Assembly: GCF_000013445.1 (NCBI RefSeq)
Contig: NC_007796.1
Location: 780,936 to 844,935 of the forward strand
Length of the DNA stretch: 64,000 bases
DNA from: Methanospirillum hungatei JF-1
GTDB taxonomy: Archaea; Halobacteriota; Methanomicrobia; Methanomicrobiales; Methanospirillaceae
Reading direction: 5' to 3'
In this document: piece after piece, positions 9,772 to 19,549 of the stretch
Layout of the letters: every line of letters begins with the position of its first letter
Numbering within the stretch: the stretch's first letter is position 1
Translations under genes and position numbers: made by a program
The notes under the pieces: generated by a model
Seen by the model: only the letters and a program-made list of their open reading frames with translations
The model's database searches: none
Told to the model about the DNA's origin: nothing

Positions 9772-10611
9772 ATGAGTAGCACTATGATCCCGGAAAAGAT
9801 ACCCATCGGCAGGTTTTCAATGATTACCCGCCTGACCTGCAAAGCACTTCGTCTCTATGATGAAACTGGTCTCTTATCCCCGGCGGTGAAGGACCGGTTT
9901 ACCGGATACCGGTATTACCAGGTATCACAGATTGAACGTGGTGTCATGATCCGCTCTCTCGTAGATCTTGGATTCCCTCTTGCACAGATAATCGAAGTCC
10001 TGAAAGCCAAGGAACAGGGAGATGACAGTACTGTGGCACAGCTCATTCAGGAGCAACGAAAGCGGGTATCTGCCGAGATCAAACGGTTACAATCCATTGA
10101 TCACTTTCTGCAAAGACAGCAGATGGAGATGTTTTCTATGATTGTAGCAGAACCAACCTTGAAAGATATCGAATCGCTCAGAGTGCTTTCTATCCGTGAT
10201 AAGGGAACATATGAAGAGGTTATCCCGAAACTTATTGGCACATTGTGTCAATATTTCTCTTCTCCCCAGAGAGGGTTAGAACAGGTATCCATAACCGGCC
10301 CATTCATGACGATCTATCATGATGGTGAATACCGGGAATCTGATGCAGATGTAGAAGTGGCCGTTCCGGTGACCGGGAGATTGCCTGATCAGATTCCGGG
10401 TATTACCATACGAACGATGCCTGGCGGCCGGTTTGCATCAGCAATACACAAGGGACCATATCAGGATGCTCATGAATCATGGGGAAAACTCTATGAATGG
10501 ACAGCGAAACAGGGATATGAACCGAAGGCCCCATGTCGTGATAATTACCTGAATGATCCGGATGACGTGCCTGAAGAGGAATTACTGACTGAATTACTCA
10601 TTCCGGTTTGA
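9772..10611 (+). CDS. MerR-family regulator with GyrI-like effector domain
   Basis: Residues 8-80 form a MerR winged helix (IGRFSMITRLTCKALRLYDETGLL, then TGYRYY). A coiled-coil dimerisation helix spans about 80-125. A C-terminal GyrI/BmrR-like small-molecule domain covers about 130-279. The layout is that of BmrR-type drug-responsive activators. No transporter gene follows directly; the nearest is the permease upstream, so the target is unknown. ATG 9772 and ATG 9784 (MIPEKIPIGRF) are both possible starts. Its last 67 bases overlap, tail to tail, the 3' end of the corrinoid activator gene. Confidence 0.88.
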   Translation: MSSTMIPEKIPIGRFSMITRLTCKALRLYDETGLLSPAVKDRFTGYRYYQVSQIERGVMIRSLVDLGFPLAQIIEVLKAKEQGDDSTVAQLIQEQRKRVSAEIKRLQSIDHFLQRQQMEMFSMIVAEPTLKDIESLRVLSIRDKGTYEEVIPKLIGTLCQYFSSPQRGLEQVSITGPFMTIYHDGEYRESDADVEVAVPVTGRLPDQIPGITIRTMPGGRFASAIHKGPYQDAHESWGKLYEWTAKQGYEPKAPCRDNYLNDPDDVPEEELLTELLIPV

Positions 10612-12461
10612 TGAATTCGATGTTTCTTAGGAAACCGGGAGGGAAACAACTCTTCTTTTCCTGGTATCCGAAGTGCAGCCCAGTACTCCTCAATAAAATC
10701 ATTATCAACGAGGAGATCGATATATCCCATCCTTTCTGCAATCTCGGTTGCTTCCCGCCGTGCATCTATGGAAAGAAGACAGGCATATGCTCCTGCAAGA
10801 GAACCATTACCTATCCGGTGAAATTTTGCAGACGGAAATTCTGGAAGGATTCCAAATGATATCAGGTGATCAATGTTTCCAAAAGAGCCAAATGCTCCGG
10901 CAAGGAATACATGCTGAATATCATGAAGGCGTAACCGGTATTTTTGTAAGAGGACCGTTATCGCTGCAAGGACAGCGGCTTTCGAGTCCATGAGATAGGC
11001 CATATCCTCACTCGTGATGACAATATCTTTTCCGGTAGCAGTTTTCAGAGCAGGAACCAGTAAAAATTCAGGTCCATTCTCACCCTGTCTGACACCCGGT
11101 GCAGTATCGACGAACTTCCCGCTAAAGTCCAGAATGCCGGCACGAGCCATTTCTGCAGCGACATCGATGATACCTGAACCACAAATCCCCTTGGGCTCTG
11201 TATCACCAATGACATGAATGGTGACATGGCCGTCAAGGCCGATTTTGACGGTGTCTATTGCCCCTCTCATCGCCCGCATCCCTGATCGCATCCCTGCACC
11301 CTCAAAAGCCGGGCCTGAAGCACATGATGTGGAAACCAGCCAGTCCTTGTTCCCAAGGATAATCTCACCATTTGTCCCCAGATCGATGAGCAGAGAGATC
11401 TCCATTTTTTTGTGTATGCCTGCAGTCAGAACATCGCCAATGGCATCACCACCGACAAATCTGCTCACCGCAGGAAGGCAGTATACCAGCACATCAGGCC
11501 CGGTAGCAATTCCACAGTCTTTTGCAGTCAGAATAATCGGATCGGTTGGGATATGTGCATCCACATATTCAAGGGGAGTTGGATCTCTTCCGGCAAATAA
11601 CCAGGACATCACGGTATTCCCGCCGATACAGATGTCATTGATCTCACTATCCATAATCCCGGCATCCCTGGTCAGCTTGTGGATGACCTCATTGATACTT
11701 CCAAGAGCTGCCGCCCGGAGTTCTGCCCTTCCATCTTCTTTTCTTCCGATGGCTATTCTGGTAACCAGTTCTTCTCCCAGGGTTATCTGTCGGTTCAGGG
11801 TTGAGGCCCGTCTGATAACCTCTCCGGTGATGAGATCGATGAGAAGACCGACGACGGTGGTGGTCCCTAGATCAAGGGCAATACCGAATAAACTCCCGGT
11901 TGTATCTCCTTCTTCAAGGCTGATGAGCCTGCTTGTTCCTCCATCCAGAGAGATAACTCCGGTAAGAGGGCCATTAGCATGCAGAATGACCTGTCTCTGT
12001 TCCTCAGTCATTACCGGCCTTTTCCCGGTATAACCGGTAAACCTGATAGAAGGTCCCAAGATTGCCGTTGGTCCGGTAGTGTTTTTCTCAACCTGATACT
12101 TATGCACAGAGGGGTGGATTGTCCCGATTGTCCGGGCAACGTCTAGAAGAATCTGGGGGGTGTCAATTCTGCTCTCAATGGGAATGGTGAAAACGGCATC
12201 GGTCCAGACCCTCACAAGACATGCCAGGCAGTATCCTTTTCGCTGTTCATCAAGGGTGAGGAATTTTGCACAGACGGAGCCCTCTTCAGATACCTTTCCC
12301 GATACCCTGATTACCCGGCATTTTCCACAGGTTCCCTTTCCCCCGCAGATTGCTTCAAACTGAATCCCAGCTTCCCGGATTGCATCAAGAACCGTTAAGC
12401 CGGCCTCGACGGTCACCATCCGGTTCATCGGCTGAAAAAGAATAGATATTAAATCTGACAC
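10545..12461 (-). CDS. RACo-type corrinoid activation protein (2Fe-2S, ASKHA ATPase)
   Basis: 638 residues. An N-terminal plant-type [2Fe-2S] ferredoxin domain has the motif CGGKGTCGKC plus a later Cys (about 39-77). A linker follows, then a DUF4445/ASKHA ATPase domain with GIALDLGTTTVVGLL (about 190-205) and CASGPAFEGAGM. Members of this family reductively reactivate the Co(II) form of the corrinoid iron-sulfur protein using ATP. It starts 2 bases after cdhE ends, so it is the last gene of the Cdh operon and its substrate is presumably CdhD/CdhE. The last 20-odd residues are Ser/Gly-rich and read over the MerR gene, as if an earlier stop had been lost. Confidence 0.9.
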   Translation of the reverse strand: MSDLISILFQPMNRMVTVEAGLTVLDAIREAGIQFEAICGGKGTCGKCRVIRVSGKVSEEGSVCAKFLTLDEQRKGYCLACLVRVWTDAVFTIPIESRIDTPQILLDVARTIGTIHPSVHKYQVEKNTTGPTAILGPSIRFTGYTGKRPVMTEEQRQVILHANGPLTGVISLDGGTSRLISLEEGDTTGSLFGIALDLGTTTVVGLLIDLITGEVIRRASTLNRQITLGEELVTRIAIGRKEDGRAELRAAALGSINEVIHKLTRDAGIMDSEINDICIGGNTVMSWLFAGRDPTPLEYVDAHIPTDPIILTAKDCGIATGPDVLVYCLPAVSRFVGGDAIGDVLTAGIHKKMEISLLIDLGTNGEIILGNKDWLVSTSCASGPAFEGAGMRSGMRAMRGAIDTVKIGLDGHVTIHVIGDTEPKGICGSGIIDVAAEMARAGILDFSGKFVDTAPGVRQGENGPEFLLVPALKTATGKDIVITSEDMAYLMDSKAAVLAAITVLLQKYRLRLHDIQHVFLAGAFGSFGNIDHLISFGILPEFPSAKFHRIGNGSLAGAYACLLSIDARREATEIAERMGYIDLLVDNDFIEEYWAALRIPGKEELFPSRFPKKHRIHQTGMSNSVSNSSSGTSSGSFR

Positions 12462-12463
12462 GA

Positions 12464-13903
12464 TTATTCATCCGCAGGAGGCCAGCATTCCCGTATCATC
12501 TGCCCGATTCCTGATGAATCACGTGGGCCGACAAGAACACGCCATCCGGTCTCTTCCTCGGTCTCTCCGGATAATCGGGCAGCAAGACCGGGGATGATAA
12601 GATTCTTGTGAGAGACAAGTGTATCTGCCTTCCATTCTTTGAGAGATTCGGCAATTTTTGCTGCGGTTAGATATCGTCCGGCGACTGCTGCTTCGACAGA
12701 AAGACCTCCGGTATCGATGACAATAAGGTAGCAGTCTATCTTTGCAGCCTTGATGTCAGACTCCACAGTAAAGAAGGTCAGGGCATAATTTGAGGTGATG
12801 AGAACCGGAGACGTCTTATCCGGATTGCCAAAAGTTCTGACACCTGCATCAACAGATACCGGTTTTCGTGGGTCGGTGTAGATACCAAACCGCCAGATAA
12901 GCTGGGGAAGAAGAGCCCATCCCTCAATGCTGTGCATAATCAGGAGATCAGCATACCGGGTGATGAGCATGGATGTAAGATATGCCTCCTGCCAGTGGTT
13001 CAGATCATCGGATAATTCCGGTCCGTTCCATACCGATATAGGGGTTCCCAGAATCGGATACCCGGACAGGGAGTCGAAATTTTTCACAGCCGCTTTTCGG
13101 AGAGCAGTAAAGAGATGAATCGTCTGCCCTATCTGGTCGCTATGGAATGTTCCAGGATCCAGAACCATATCTACGATGCCCCATTCCTGAAGTGTTCTGA
13201 CCAGAGTTCTGAGAAGGGATAGATCTCCCGGAGCTGATACCACAACCGGACAGCCGGTATCCAGAACCAGTTCACCCATCTCTTTCCAGTTCTCTTTCGT
13301 GATGGCAAATATGAGCGGTTTTCTCTCTGCACAAGCGGACAATCCTGCTTTTATGATATTCGGGTCAGTGCTGCAGAGAATAAGGGGAAGGTTACAAAGC
13401 TCACAGATGTGCTGAATAACCTCTGTATATCGATATGGGTTTTGGGTTACTGACCGTACGGCCAGGGCATCAAGGGAGAGTGGTCTTCCGATATAGGTAT
13501 ATGAGAAATCCTGCACCTTTTTAATTCTGATAGCAATCTGCTCATTCTCCATATCGTCAGAGATATCGATGGCGATGGGGGGCGGGTTCTGGTAGGTGAA
13601 TTCATGCCTGTACAGGACATGTTTTCCGCCGATCTTCAGCTGGTTATTTCCGGTTCCAAAATGGATTACACGAACCGGCGGGGCGAGTAACTCCTGAAGT
13701 TTGAGCAGGTCTTTCTCATAATTTTTTGTCAGAACAGGGGGGCATCCTTCTATAAACGCCTCACCATTCACCACTTTGGTTGCAAAAGCCATGCAGTTAG
13801 CTTCGCCACATTCTGCACAATTTGTCCGTGGCAGGAGTTTATATACGTCAATCGGACTGATCTCCCGAATACTTTTTTTATGTTCCTCTTTCATCCTGTC
13901 CAC
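12464..13903 (-). CDS. cdhE: ACDS complex gamma subunit (corrinoid iron-sulfur protein, large)
   Basis: 479 residues. The N-terminal 4Fe-4S motif uses Cys29, Cys32, Cys37 and Cys54 (LLPRTNCAECGEANCMAFA). A TIM-barrel domain and a C-terminal corrinoid-binding domain follow. With CdhD it carries the methyl group between tetrahydrosarcinapterin or methanopterin and the acetyl-CoA synthase site. In a hydrogenotrophic methanogen the complex mainly makes acetyl-CoA for biosynthesis. It is separated by 1 base from cdhD and 2 bases from the activator gene, in one transcription unit. Confidence 0.95.
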   Translation of the reverse strand: MDRMKEEHKKSIREISPIDVYKLLPRTNCAECGEANCMAFATKVVNGEAFIEGCPPVLTKNYEKDLLKLQELLAPPVRVIHFGTGNNQLKIGGKHVLYRHEFTYQNPPPIAIDISDDMENEQIAIRIKKVQDFSYTYIGRPLSLDALAVRSVTQNPYRYTEVIQHICELCNLPLILCSTDPNIIKAGLSACAERKPLIFAITKENWKEMGELVLDTGCPVVVSAPGDLSLLRTLVRTLQEWGIVDMVLDPGTFHSDQIGQTIHLFTALRKAAVKNFDSLSGYPILGTPISVWNGPELSDDLNHWQEAYLTSMLITRYADLLIMHSIEGWALLPQLIWRFGIYTDPRKPVSVDAGVRTFGNPDKTSPVLITSNYALTFFTVESDIKAAKIDCYLIVIDTGGLSVEAAVAGRYLTAAKIAESLKEWKADTLVSHKNLIIPGLAARLSGETEEETGWRVLVGPRDSSGIGQMIRECWPPADE

Positions 13904-13904
13904 C

Positions 13905-15155
13905 TCATATCTTCAGTGCTGCCCAGTCAGCCATATCCGGTTTTATCTCTGCCGGGTGCATGAGTTTTCCAGCTACGTCACGGAGCGTTGATACGGCCAG
14001 TGGATGCATCATCAAAAAGAGATCCACACCGGCGAGAAGCAGGGTTATTCCACCGATTGTTTCCCATAATGGCCCCCGGAGATCATTCCTCCCAAATGCA
14101 GGACCCAGATCCATCCATGCTTCACGGGCTGACCATGCATTCGTGCAGGCTGATATTGTCGGATGCTGAAGCTCCGGATCACCCATGAGTGCAGCCATTC
14201 GTGCACGTTCATGGATTGAAAACGAGTATTCTAGACCATATCCCAAGGCAACCGTTGTCAGGTCCATAAGAAGTCGTTCGGGAGGGAAATACTGGTATAT
14301 ACGTCGGTTCAGTTCCTTTGCACTATTCAGGTCAAGACCGGTGAACCCAAGAAGACAATGGCCATGGGTATCCGCTGCTTTGCACACCGGTTCTAGTGTC
14401 TTGGCATCTGCCATGTCAGAGGTGACTGAATTTAAAAGCAGACGTTCTCCTTCTGCCATTGCTGCTATCTCAGTAAAGGTCTCCGCATCCTTTTTGGGAT
14501 CGCCGCATCCGCCTATGATAAGAGGAACGTCCACAGCCTGCAGGACTTCCTCAACCGTCTTCGAAGCTTCTTTAGGAGATTTATTCTGAATAAGTGGATC
14601 GGTTGAGAGCAGATGAACCGTTACCATATCAGCTCCGAACTGCTCTACATTCATCTTTGCCCATGCTGCAGGATCATCTATTACCTCGGTCAGATGGTTT
14701 TTCAAAGCCTTTGGCATCGGGACACGGGTGTCAAACACATCAAGGGATATGACCGGAGGATGAGGTGGCGGTGACTGGGGATGCGTGAATGGAATGGAGG
14801 TTGATCCCCCGACGGTGATAGTACTGCCCCGTGTTCCTCCTTCAGCCCGGGTGGCACCAAGAGTAATCTCCCTGATTTGTGCGGGGAATACATCCGGTTC
14901 CATCAGGAATTTTTCTGAAATGAGGTCATCAGGTCGTGGCAGTCGTTTTACGGGAGGTGTCATCTGTTTAGCAGCGGCTGCGACGGGTGCCGGGAATCCT
15001 TGAGAGATACCTCCTACCGGGATCCAGAGTTCCAGTTCTCCAAGTTCCAGTTCCACATGTTCGAGTTCAATCTGCCTGCCGGACAGGAGTTCTCCAAGGC
15101 CAGGTCCTAAGAGTCTGATGAGATTACTGATATCCGGCTTTTCCTGGTCAGTCAT
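13905..15155 (-). CDS. cdhD: ACDS complex delta subunit (corrinoid iron-sulfur protein, small)
   Basis: 416 residues. A CdhD-type N-terminus leads into a TIM barrel (from about 135: PVISLDVFDTRVPMPK) with the conserved barrel segments VPLIIGGCGDPKKD and LLLNSVTSDMADAKT. It is the partner of CdhE in the corrinoid iron-sulfur protein and docks methyl donors. It overlaps the end of cdhC by 8 bases, implying translational coupling. Length is normal for the family. Confidence 0.95.
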   Translation of the reverse strand: MTDQEKPDISNLIRLLGPGLGELLSGRQIELEHVELELGELELWIPVGGISQGFPAPVAAAAKQMTPPVKRLPRPDDLISEKFLMEPDVFPAQIREITLGATRAEGGTRGSTITVGGSTSIPFTHPQSPPPHPPVISLDVFDTRVPMPKALKNHLTEVIDDPAAWAKMNVEQFGADMVTVHLLSTDPLIQNKSPKEASKTVEEVLQAVDVPLIIGGCGDPKKDAETFTEIAAMAEGERLLLNSVTSDMADAKTLEPVCKAADTHGHCLLGFTGLDLNSAKELNRRIYQYFPPERLLMDLTTVALGYGLEYSFSIHERARMAALMGDPELQHPTISACTNAWSAREAWMDLGPAFGRNDLRGPLWETIGGITLLLAGVDLFLMMHPLAVSTLRDVAGKLMHPAEIKPDMADWAALKI

Positions 15156-16551
15156 TCTTCCCTCCCTGTTTCTTCCTATGTGTATCAGCAGGCTGTATGA
15201 TTACCCGTTCTGCATAGATCTTTGCATTTTTCAGGATAATTTTCACGCCACCTGCCATGAGCGGGAGTTCTCCAAAGGACATAACCGGAGTTGCGGGTCC
15301 AAAATCAGATGAGATCTCTTCTTCAGTGTCTTCCGGCACAATCCACTTTGATACGACGGGATGGTGATGTGATGTAAGAAATGATTTCAGGGCATTAATA
15401 TCCAGGGCATCCTGCTCGGTTGCGATTGCCCCTGCAACATCTTCAGGAATAATCCCACTCAGCATCTCCTTAATCTCTGCCGGCATCCATACGATGGCAT
15501 TCCATCCGCCATCTGCCTGCAGAAATTTCACTGACCGCATGTACTCAAGTGAAATACCGTGAAATCCTTCCACTTGTCGCCCCCCGGCTGTTGAATCAGC
15601 AAGAGTTGAGAATGCAAGACCATTGACTGTAGGTCCTGCAAACCGGCGATGAACAATACCAAAACCCTCAATTTCGGGGATGTAAAATGCAATAGCCTCA
15701 AAACAGCCACATGAGGTATGCGGATATCCGAATGCAGAATAGAGCCAGACCCGGTTTACCGCTCCCATTGAGCGTTTGATGGCGTGTTCATTCACTCCGG
15801 AGTATTCGCCATGTTCAGAATCCAGGTATTCACCTTTTGCAATCGGGAAGATAGGCCCGTCAGGATCCATTCTGGCTGCTGCCCGACCGTCAAACCAGCT
15901 GATAGCACCACAATTAGCATATCGCTGAGGGGTGATGACACAGATATGTGAGGGGGCAAAGGACTGACAGAGTGCACACCCGTAAAAGGTGTCTACTTCT
16001 TCATCAAGAAGTCCCCGTGCCCGTGCATCCCGTGTTTCATATCGTTCACGGGCGAGATTATAGGTGGATTGAAACTCCTCTCCGCCTGTGAAGAAGGTGA
16101 TCTGGATCTTTTCAATAATCGGAAGCTCACTCCGGTATAAACTGATAAGGGCACTTCCAATCTGATGAAAAGAGTTCAGGCCCTTTGCAAATGCTTTTTT
16201 CCCGACCCGCATCCAGAGATCATATCGCTGGTTCAGATGCATAACGCCCTGGATATAATTCAGGTATTCATGGATACGTCTTTCAAAGACCCCTTCCAAA
16301 TCCTCTTCCAGTTTTTCCCCTGTAACCTCTACCAGTATACCAAACGGATAACTCTTCCCTTCTTCAAGGTCGGCAAGATCAGGCCCGAGAATAGATATTT
16401 TTCCATCAGTTATTTCATCGGATTTTTTTACGAGGACAAGTTCAAACTTCTCTGATACCTTCGGACCCCCAAGTTCCACCCGCATATCCTCTTTTCTGAT
16501 ACGCTCCCCTTCATGAACAAGACCTACTTCAACCGGGATATCTTCAAACAT
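15148..16551 (-). CDS. cdhC: ACDS complex beta subunit, acetyl-CoA synthase
   Basis: 467 residues from the ATG at 16549-16551 (MFEDIPVEVG). The A-cluster cysteines are visible as Cys192, Cys195, Cys281 and Cys283 (FYGCALC and SCGCF); spacing matches archaeal CdhC. It joins CO, a methyl group and CoA at the Ni-Ni-[4Fe-4S] A cluster. I preferred this start over one 48 bases upstream because a strong Shine-Dalgarno (GGAGG within GATGGAGGAGAT) sits directly before it and the upstream residues are Arg-rich and not conserved-looking. The start overlaps the end of cdhB by 8 bases. Confidence 0.95.
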   Translation of the reverse strand: MFEDIPVEVGLVHEGERIRKEDMRVELGGPKVSEKFELVLVKKSDEITDGKISILGPDLADLEEGKSYPFGILVEVTGEKLEEDLEGVFERRIHEYLNYIQGVMHLNQRYDLWMRVGKKAFAKGLNSFHQIGSALISLYRSELPIIEKIQITFFTGGEEFQSTYNLARERYETRDARARGLLDEEVDTFYGCALCQSFAPSHICVITPQRYANCGAISWFDGRAAARMDPDGPIFPIAKGEYLDSEHGEYSGVNEHAIKRSMGAVNRVWLYSAFGYPHTSCGCFEAIAFYIPEIEGFGIVHRRFAGPTVNGLAFSTLADSTAGGRQVEGFHGISLEYMRSVKFLQADGGWNAIVWMPAEIKEMLSGIIPEDVAGAIATEQDALDINALKSFLTSHHHPVVSKWIVPEDTEEEISSDFGPATPVMSFGELPLMAGGVKIILKNAKIYAERVIIQPADTHRKKQGGKND

Positions 16552-17119
16552 GTATCTCCTCCATCTTCTGATGAGTGTTCTCTGAATGTAAGAGGTCAAT
16601 CAGACGATCAATCTCTGCTTTCCAGGAATCTGTCTTCATATTTGCATACGACCAGGTGGCATGGGGATGGTATTTCGGATCCAGAGAGATCACCTTTGTC
16701 TGGGGTGCATTCTGTTTTAATGCGGAGAAAAGAAGGGATCCAAGAGCATAGGAGAATCCCGCGATAAAGACAAGGTCATATTGCCCGTTTCCGTCACATC
16801 CATTCCAGGTCGGGTCCCGCAGCCGGTCAATAATCTCCATACTTCCAAGAACTCCGGATAACCGGATTCCCCGTTCCATGACCTGACCGGCGATATGAGA
16901 GGTGGTTAGTATCGGTATTCTTTGGGTTTTTTGAAATTCAGAAACCATCCTGATAAGGATATCGGTCCTGACCCTGTCAGAGATGGTCTCATGACCTATA
17001 ATGATCAGGGGCCGTTTCGCCTTTTTCAAAAGGGCCATCAGGACTTCAGGTTTTGAGATGACAGACGCCTGTTTTGTTCCTCCCATCTCAGCCCGAATCC
17101 AACTATCCTGACCGCTCAT
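16544..17119 (-). CDS. cdhB: ACDS complex epsilon subunit
   Basis: 191 residues of the CdhB/epsilon family: a Rossmann-like domain with LIIIGHETISDRV and DLVFIAGFSYALGSLLFSAL. It is bound to the CdhA CODH subunit in archaeal complexes and is proposed to help FAD-linked electron transfer. It overlaps cdhA by 4 bases (ATGA) and cdhC by 8 bases. Confidence 0.93.
   Translation of the reverse strand: MSGQDSWIRAEMGGTKQASVISKPEVLMALLKKAKRPLIIIGHETISDRVRTDILIRMVSEFQKTQRIPILTTSHIAGQVMERGIRLSGVLGSMEIIDRLRDPTWNGCDGNGQYDLVFIAGFSYALGSLLFSALKQNAPQTKVISLDPKYHPHATWSYANMKTDSWKAEIDRLIDLLHSENTHQKMEEIHV
16555..16562 (-). promoter_or_regulatory. ribosome binding site that decides the cdhC start
   Basis: The minus strand reads GGAGGAGA ending a few bases before ATG 16551. 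It lies inside the last codons of cdhB, so the two subunits are probably translationally coupled. Confidence 0.6.
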
Positions 17120-19479
17120 GATCTTCCTCCCATCTGTGTCCGTATCTGGGATTTCAGGAGCGTCGGGTCAGGGATGATCCTGTCCTTGAGCCCTCTCTCC
17201 TGAAGGATTGGAAGCAGCTCTTCTTTCATGGTAATTGGGATATCTGCCGGCGATCGAATGAAGAGGTGGAGATCATCCGGCATGATACCATATAGCCGCT
17301 TATAGAGGTCAATATAATGGGTTAGTTTCATGGACCGGCCACGTGAAGTATCATTTGGTCTCATGCACAATTTGGCAATAAGAACCATCGCTTCTTCCTT
17401 TGTTTCAGCGGTCACAAAGAGATGTTCAGGAACCGGCCCGACCTGCACCTTTTCACCGGTCCGTGAATCAAAGACATACCAGTCCTCGTCATGGTCTTTC
17501 CTGCCAAGGAGCATTCTGCGGTATTTTGCACCATGAGGACCGACGATAACCGGAATACCAAGCCGCCAGAATCCTGCCGCAATCGCCGCTGCTTTCTGGG
17601 ACATTGCTCCCCATGCAACCCCGACAGCACCGACCCGGTTGTAGACGTAGTCGGCGATCTCTTCATAGTTTCCTCTCAGGTTGCGTTTGGCAAAAATACT
17701 GGCTATCTTAATTGCTGCCCCTGATATGTGGGCATTGGACACACAGGAACCGACGTTAACAATTCCCCCGGCGTCAAATCGACCATGAAACTCCTCGTAC
17801 GGGGTCTGTCCGTCTTCATTGCGGTACATGCCAATTGCCATCGCAGAACATCCTGTTGCAACCGCGATATACCTGCGTTTGGCAAACTCCCTTGCCATTT
17901 CTGCAACTTCAGATGCACCGTTCGGGAAATTGGCACATCCGACAAAGGCAATAACACCGGGAATCTCTCCAAGGACTATTGGTCCGCCGACTTCACGAAT
18001 CTCGATATCCTGAATTGCACCCCGTCCGGCCCGGACAAAATGCTTCTCGTTCAGGACTTTTTCCCGTGCCGCTGCAACCAGAGAGCTGTGGATTGGGATC
18101 TCCTTATTACAGGCATCATCACATCGGCCACACCCGATACAGGTATCATAGATATCTGCAAGGAAGGAGAGATCTCCGGTGGCTGCCTGTTTCATCGCTT
18201 CCGGAAGCGGTGTTTCATTCGGACAAGCACGGGTGCATTCCATACATCCACCACAGCGTTTTGCATATTCAATCAGTTCTTCTGCAGTCGGTATGATACT
18301 GGTTTTCTTCGTCTTCCGGATCTCATGAGATTCAAGGGCTGCCCGGACTGCCACTTCCCCGACTTTCAGGGGATTCAGGATGAGGACACCCGGAACGACC
18401 CCTGATACCAGATCTCTCACAATATCATCCGGATCATCATCGGTCCGGTCAACAAGGCCGGCACAGTTTTTCGAACTGGTGGCAATAAGAGGTGCCTGGA
18501 TATTTCCTGCCTCTATTAATAGATCTGCCCGGACACACTGCTCATCCACAACAATAAGGTCTGGAACACCGCTCCTGATATATCTGAGTTGCCATGATAT
18601 TGGCCCGACAATTTTTGCATTTGGATCAAACCTGGTCAGATCAATTGCTGTGCAGCATATACCGGTGACCTCAATCTTCCCGGAGAGATTGTGTTTCCGT
18701 GAATATTGTATGATATCTATTGCCGGTGGAACATTATGTCCGATAACCAGGATAACAGGTTTCTCTGCATCGATAGTTCCAAGCCCTAACTCGACCAATG
18801 CAGCATCAGGATCTGCCTTCGGGAGATTGAAAGCAGATATTTGTGCCATATCGGCAAGTTCAAGCCCGACATGATCCAGCATCCCGGCATGGAACACCTT
18901 GGACTCAAAATCAAGAGGATCACTTTCCTGTCCGGTATGGGCGGCAGCAAGGAGCTCGGTCACCTGGCTTTCCAGATAGTCAAGGACCGTCTCAAGATCC
19001 CCAAGGGTCTTTGGTTTAATCCCACAGACAAGACGGATCATCGGGGCTTCAACATCCACATTGGAGCCCCCGACATCGATGGGTGTTCTCCGTCCCATCT
19101 TCTCTATTAAATGGTCAACCAGATGCCGTCCATGACTGATATGAGTCGCTGCCCCGATACAGGCGGCAAGAAGCACAATACGGGATTGCTGAGCCTCCAT
19201 GCCAATCCCGCATGCTCCTCTCTTCCCCCCGGAAAGGTCACACTTTCCATAAGTACATAAACAGCAGAGGTCACAAAAAGGAATATACAATGGTTTGTAC
19301 CGGGTAAGGAGCATCCGGTCCCAGTTTCGGAGTGCGGTATGATCAGGGAAAGGTGTTGGCCCTTCCTTTTCTTCCCATTGTTCGCCCTTAATTTTTCCAA
19401 TCTTGATGTCCAGATCCTTTATGGATCCGGTCGAGCTTTTCGCTTCGCTCAAACGTATATGTATATTTTTTCTGTTCAC
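17116..19479 (-). CDS. cdhA: ACDS complex alpha subunit, Ni-Fe CO dehydrogenase
   Basis: 787 residues. An N-terminal cluster-binding stretch (CDLCCLCTYGKC, about 68-79) leads to the CODH core with GHNVPPAIDII and C-cluster ligands in VGCANFPNG, ATGCSAMAIGMY and NVGSCVSNAHISG. Two ferredoxin-like 4Fe-4S motifs typical of the archaeal alpha subunit sit near 410-460 (CGGCMECTRACPNE and CIGCGRCDDACNKE). It interconverts CO2 and CO for acetyl-CoA synthesis. The start used is a GTG at 19477-19479 with a weak ribosome site, so the exact N-terminus is uncertain. A 70-base gap to the CooC-like gene upstream leaves room for a second promoter. Confidence 0.95.
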   Translation of the reverse strand: MNRKNIHIRLSEAKSSTGSIKDLDIKIGKIKGEQWEEKEGPTPFPDHTALRNWDRMLLTRYKPLYIPFCDLCCLCTYGKCDLSGGKRGACGIGMEAQQSRIVLLAACIGAATHISHGRHLVDHLIEKMGRRTPIDVGGSNVDVEAPMIRLVCGIKPKTLGDLETVLDYLESQVTELLAAAHTGQESDPLDFESKVFHAGMLDHVGLELADMAQISAFNLPKADPDAALVELGLGTIDAEKPVILVIGHNVPPAIDIIQYSRKHNLSGKIEVTGICCTAIDLTRFDPNAKIVGPISWQLRYIRSGVPDLIVVDEQCVRADLLIEAGNIQAPLIATSSKNCAGLVDRTDDDPDDIVRDLVSGVVPGVLILNPLKVGEVAVRAALESHEIRKTKKTSIIPTAEELIEYAKRCGGCMECTRACPNETPLPEAMKQAATGDLSFLADIYDTCIGCGRCDDACNKEIPIHSSLVAAAREKVLNEKHFVRAGRGAIQDIEIREVGGPIVLGEIPGVIAFVGCANFPNGASEVAEMAREFAKRRYIAVATGCSAMAIGMYRNEDGQTPYEEFHGRFDAGGIVNVGSCVSNAHISGAAIKIASIFAKRNLRGNYEEIADYVYNRVGAVGVAWGAMSQKAAAIAAGFWRLGIPVIVGPHGAKYRRMLLGRKDHDEDWYVFDSRTGEKVQVGPVPEHLFVTAETKEEAMVLIAKLCMRPNDTSRGRSMKLTHYIDLYKRLYGIMPDDLHLFIRSPADIPITMKEELLPILQERGLKDRIIPDPTLLKSQIRTQMGGRS

Positions 19480-19549
19480 AGGTATCCGGCCGGAGAGTTG
19501 CTTCTCATAAGTAACAATTCATTATGGTTTAATGATTTACCTCTGTTGA

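Noticed and set aside
11218-12033. A 271-codon plus-strand frame inside the corrinoid activator gene
   Set aside because: Opposite strand of a well-supported gene, Ser/Pro/Arg-rich, no domain and no ribosome site.
17728-18405. A 225-codon plus-strand frame inside cdhA
   Set aside because: It mirrors conserved cdhA motifs on the other strand and has no recognisable fold.
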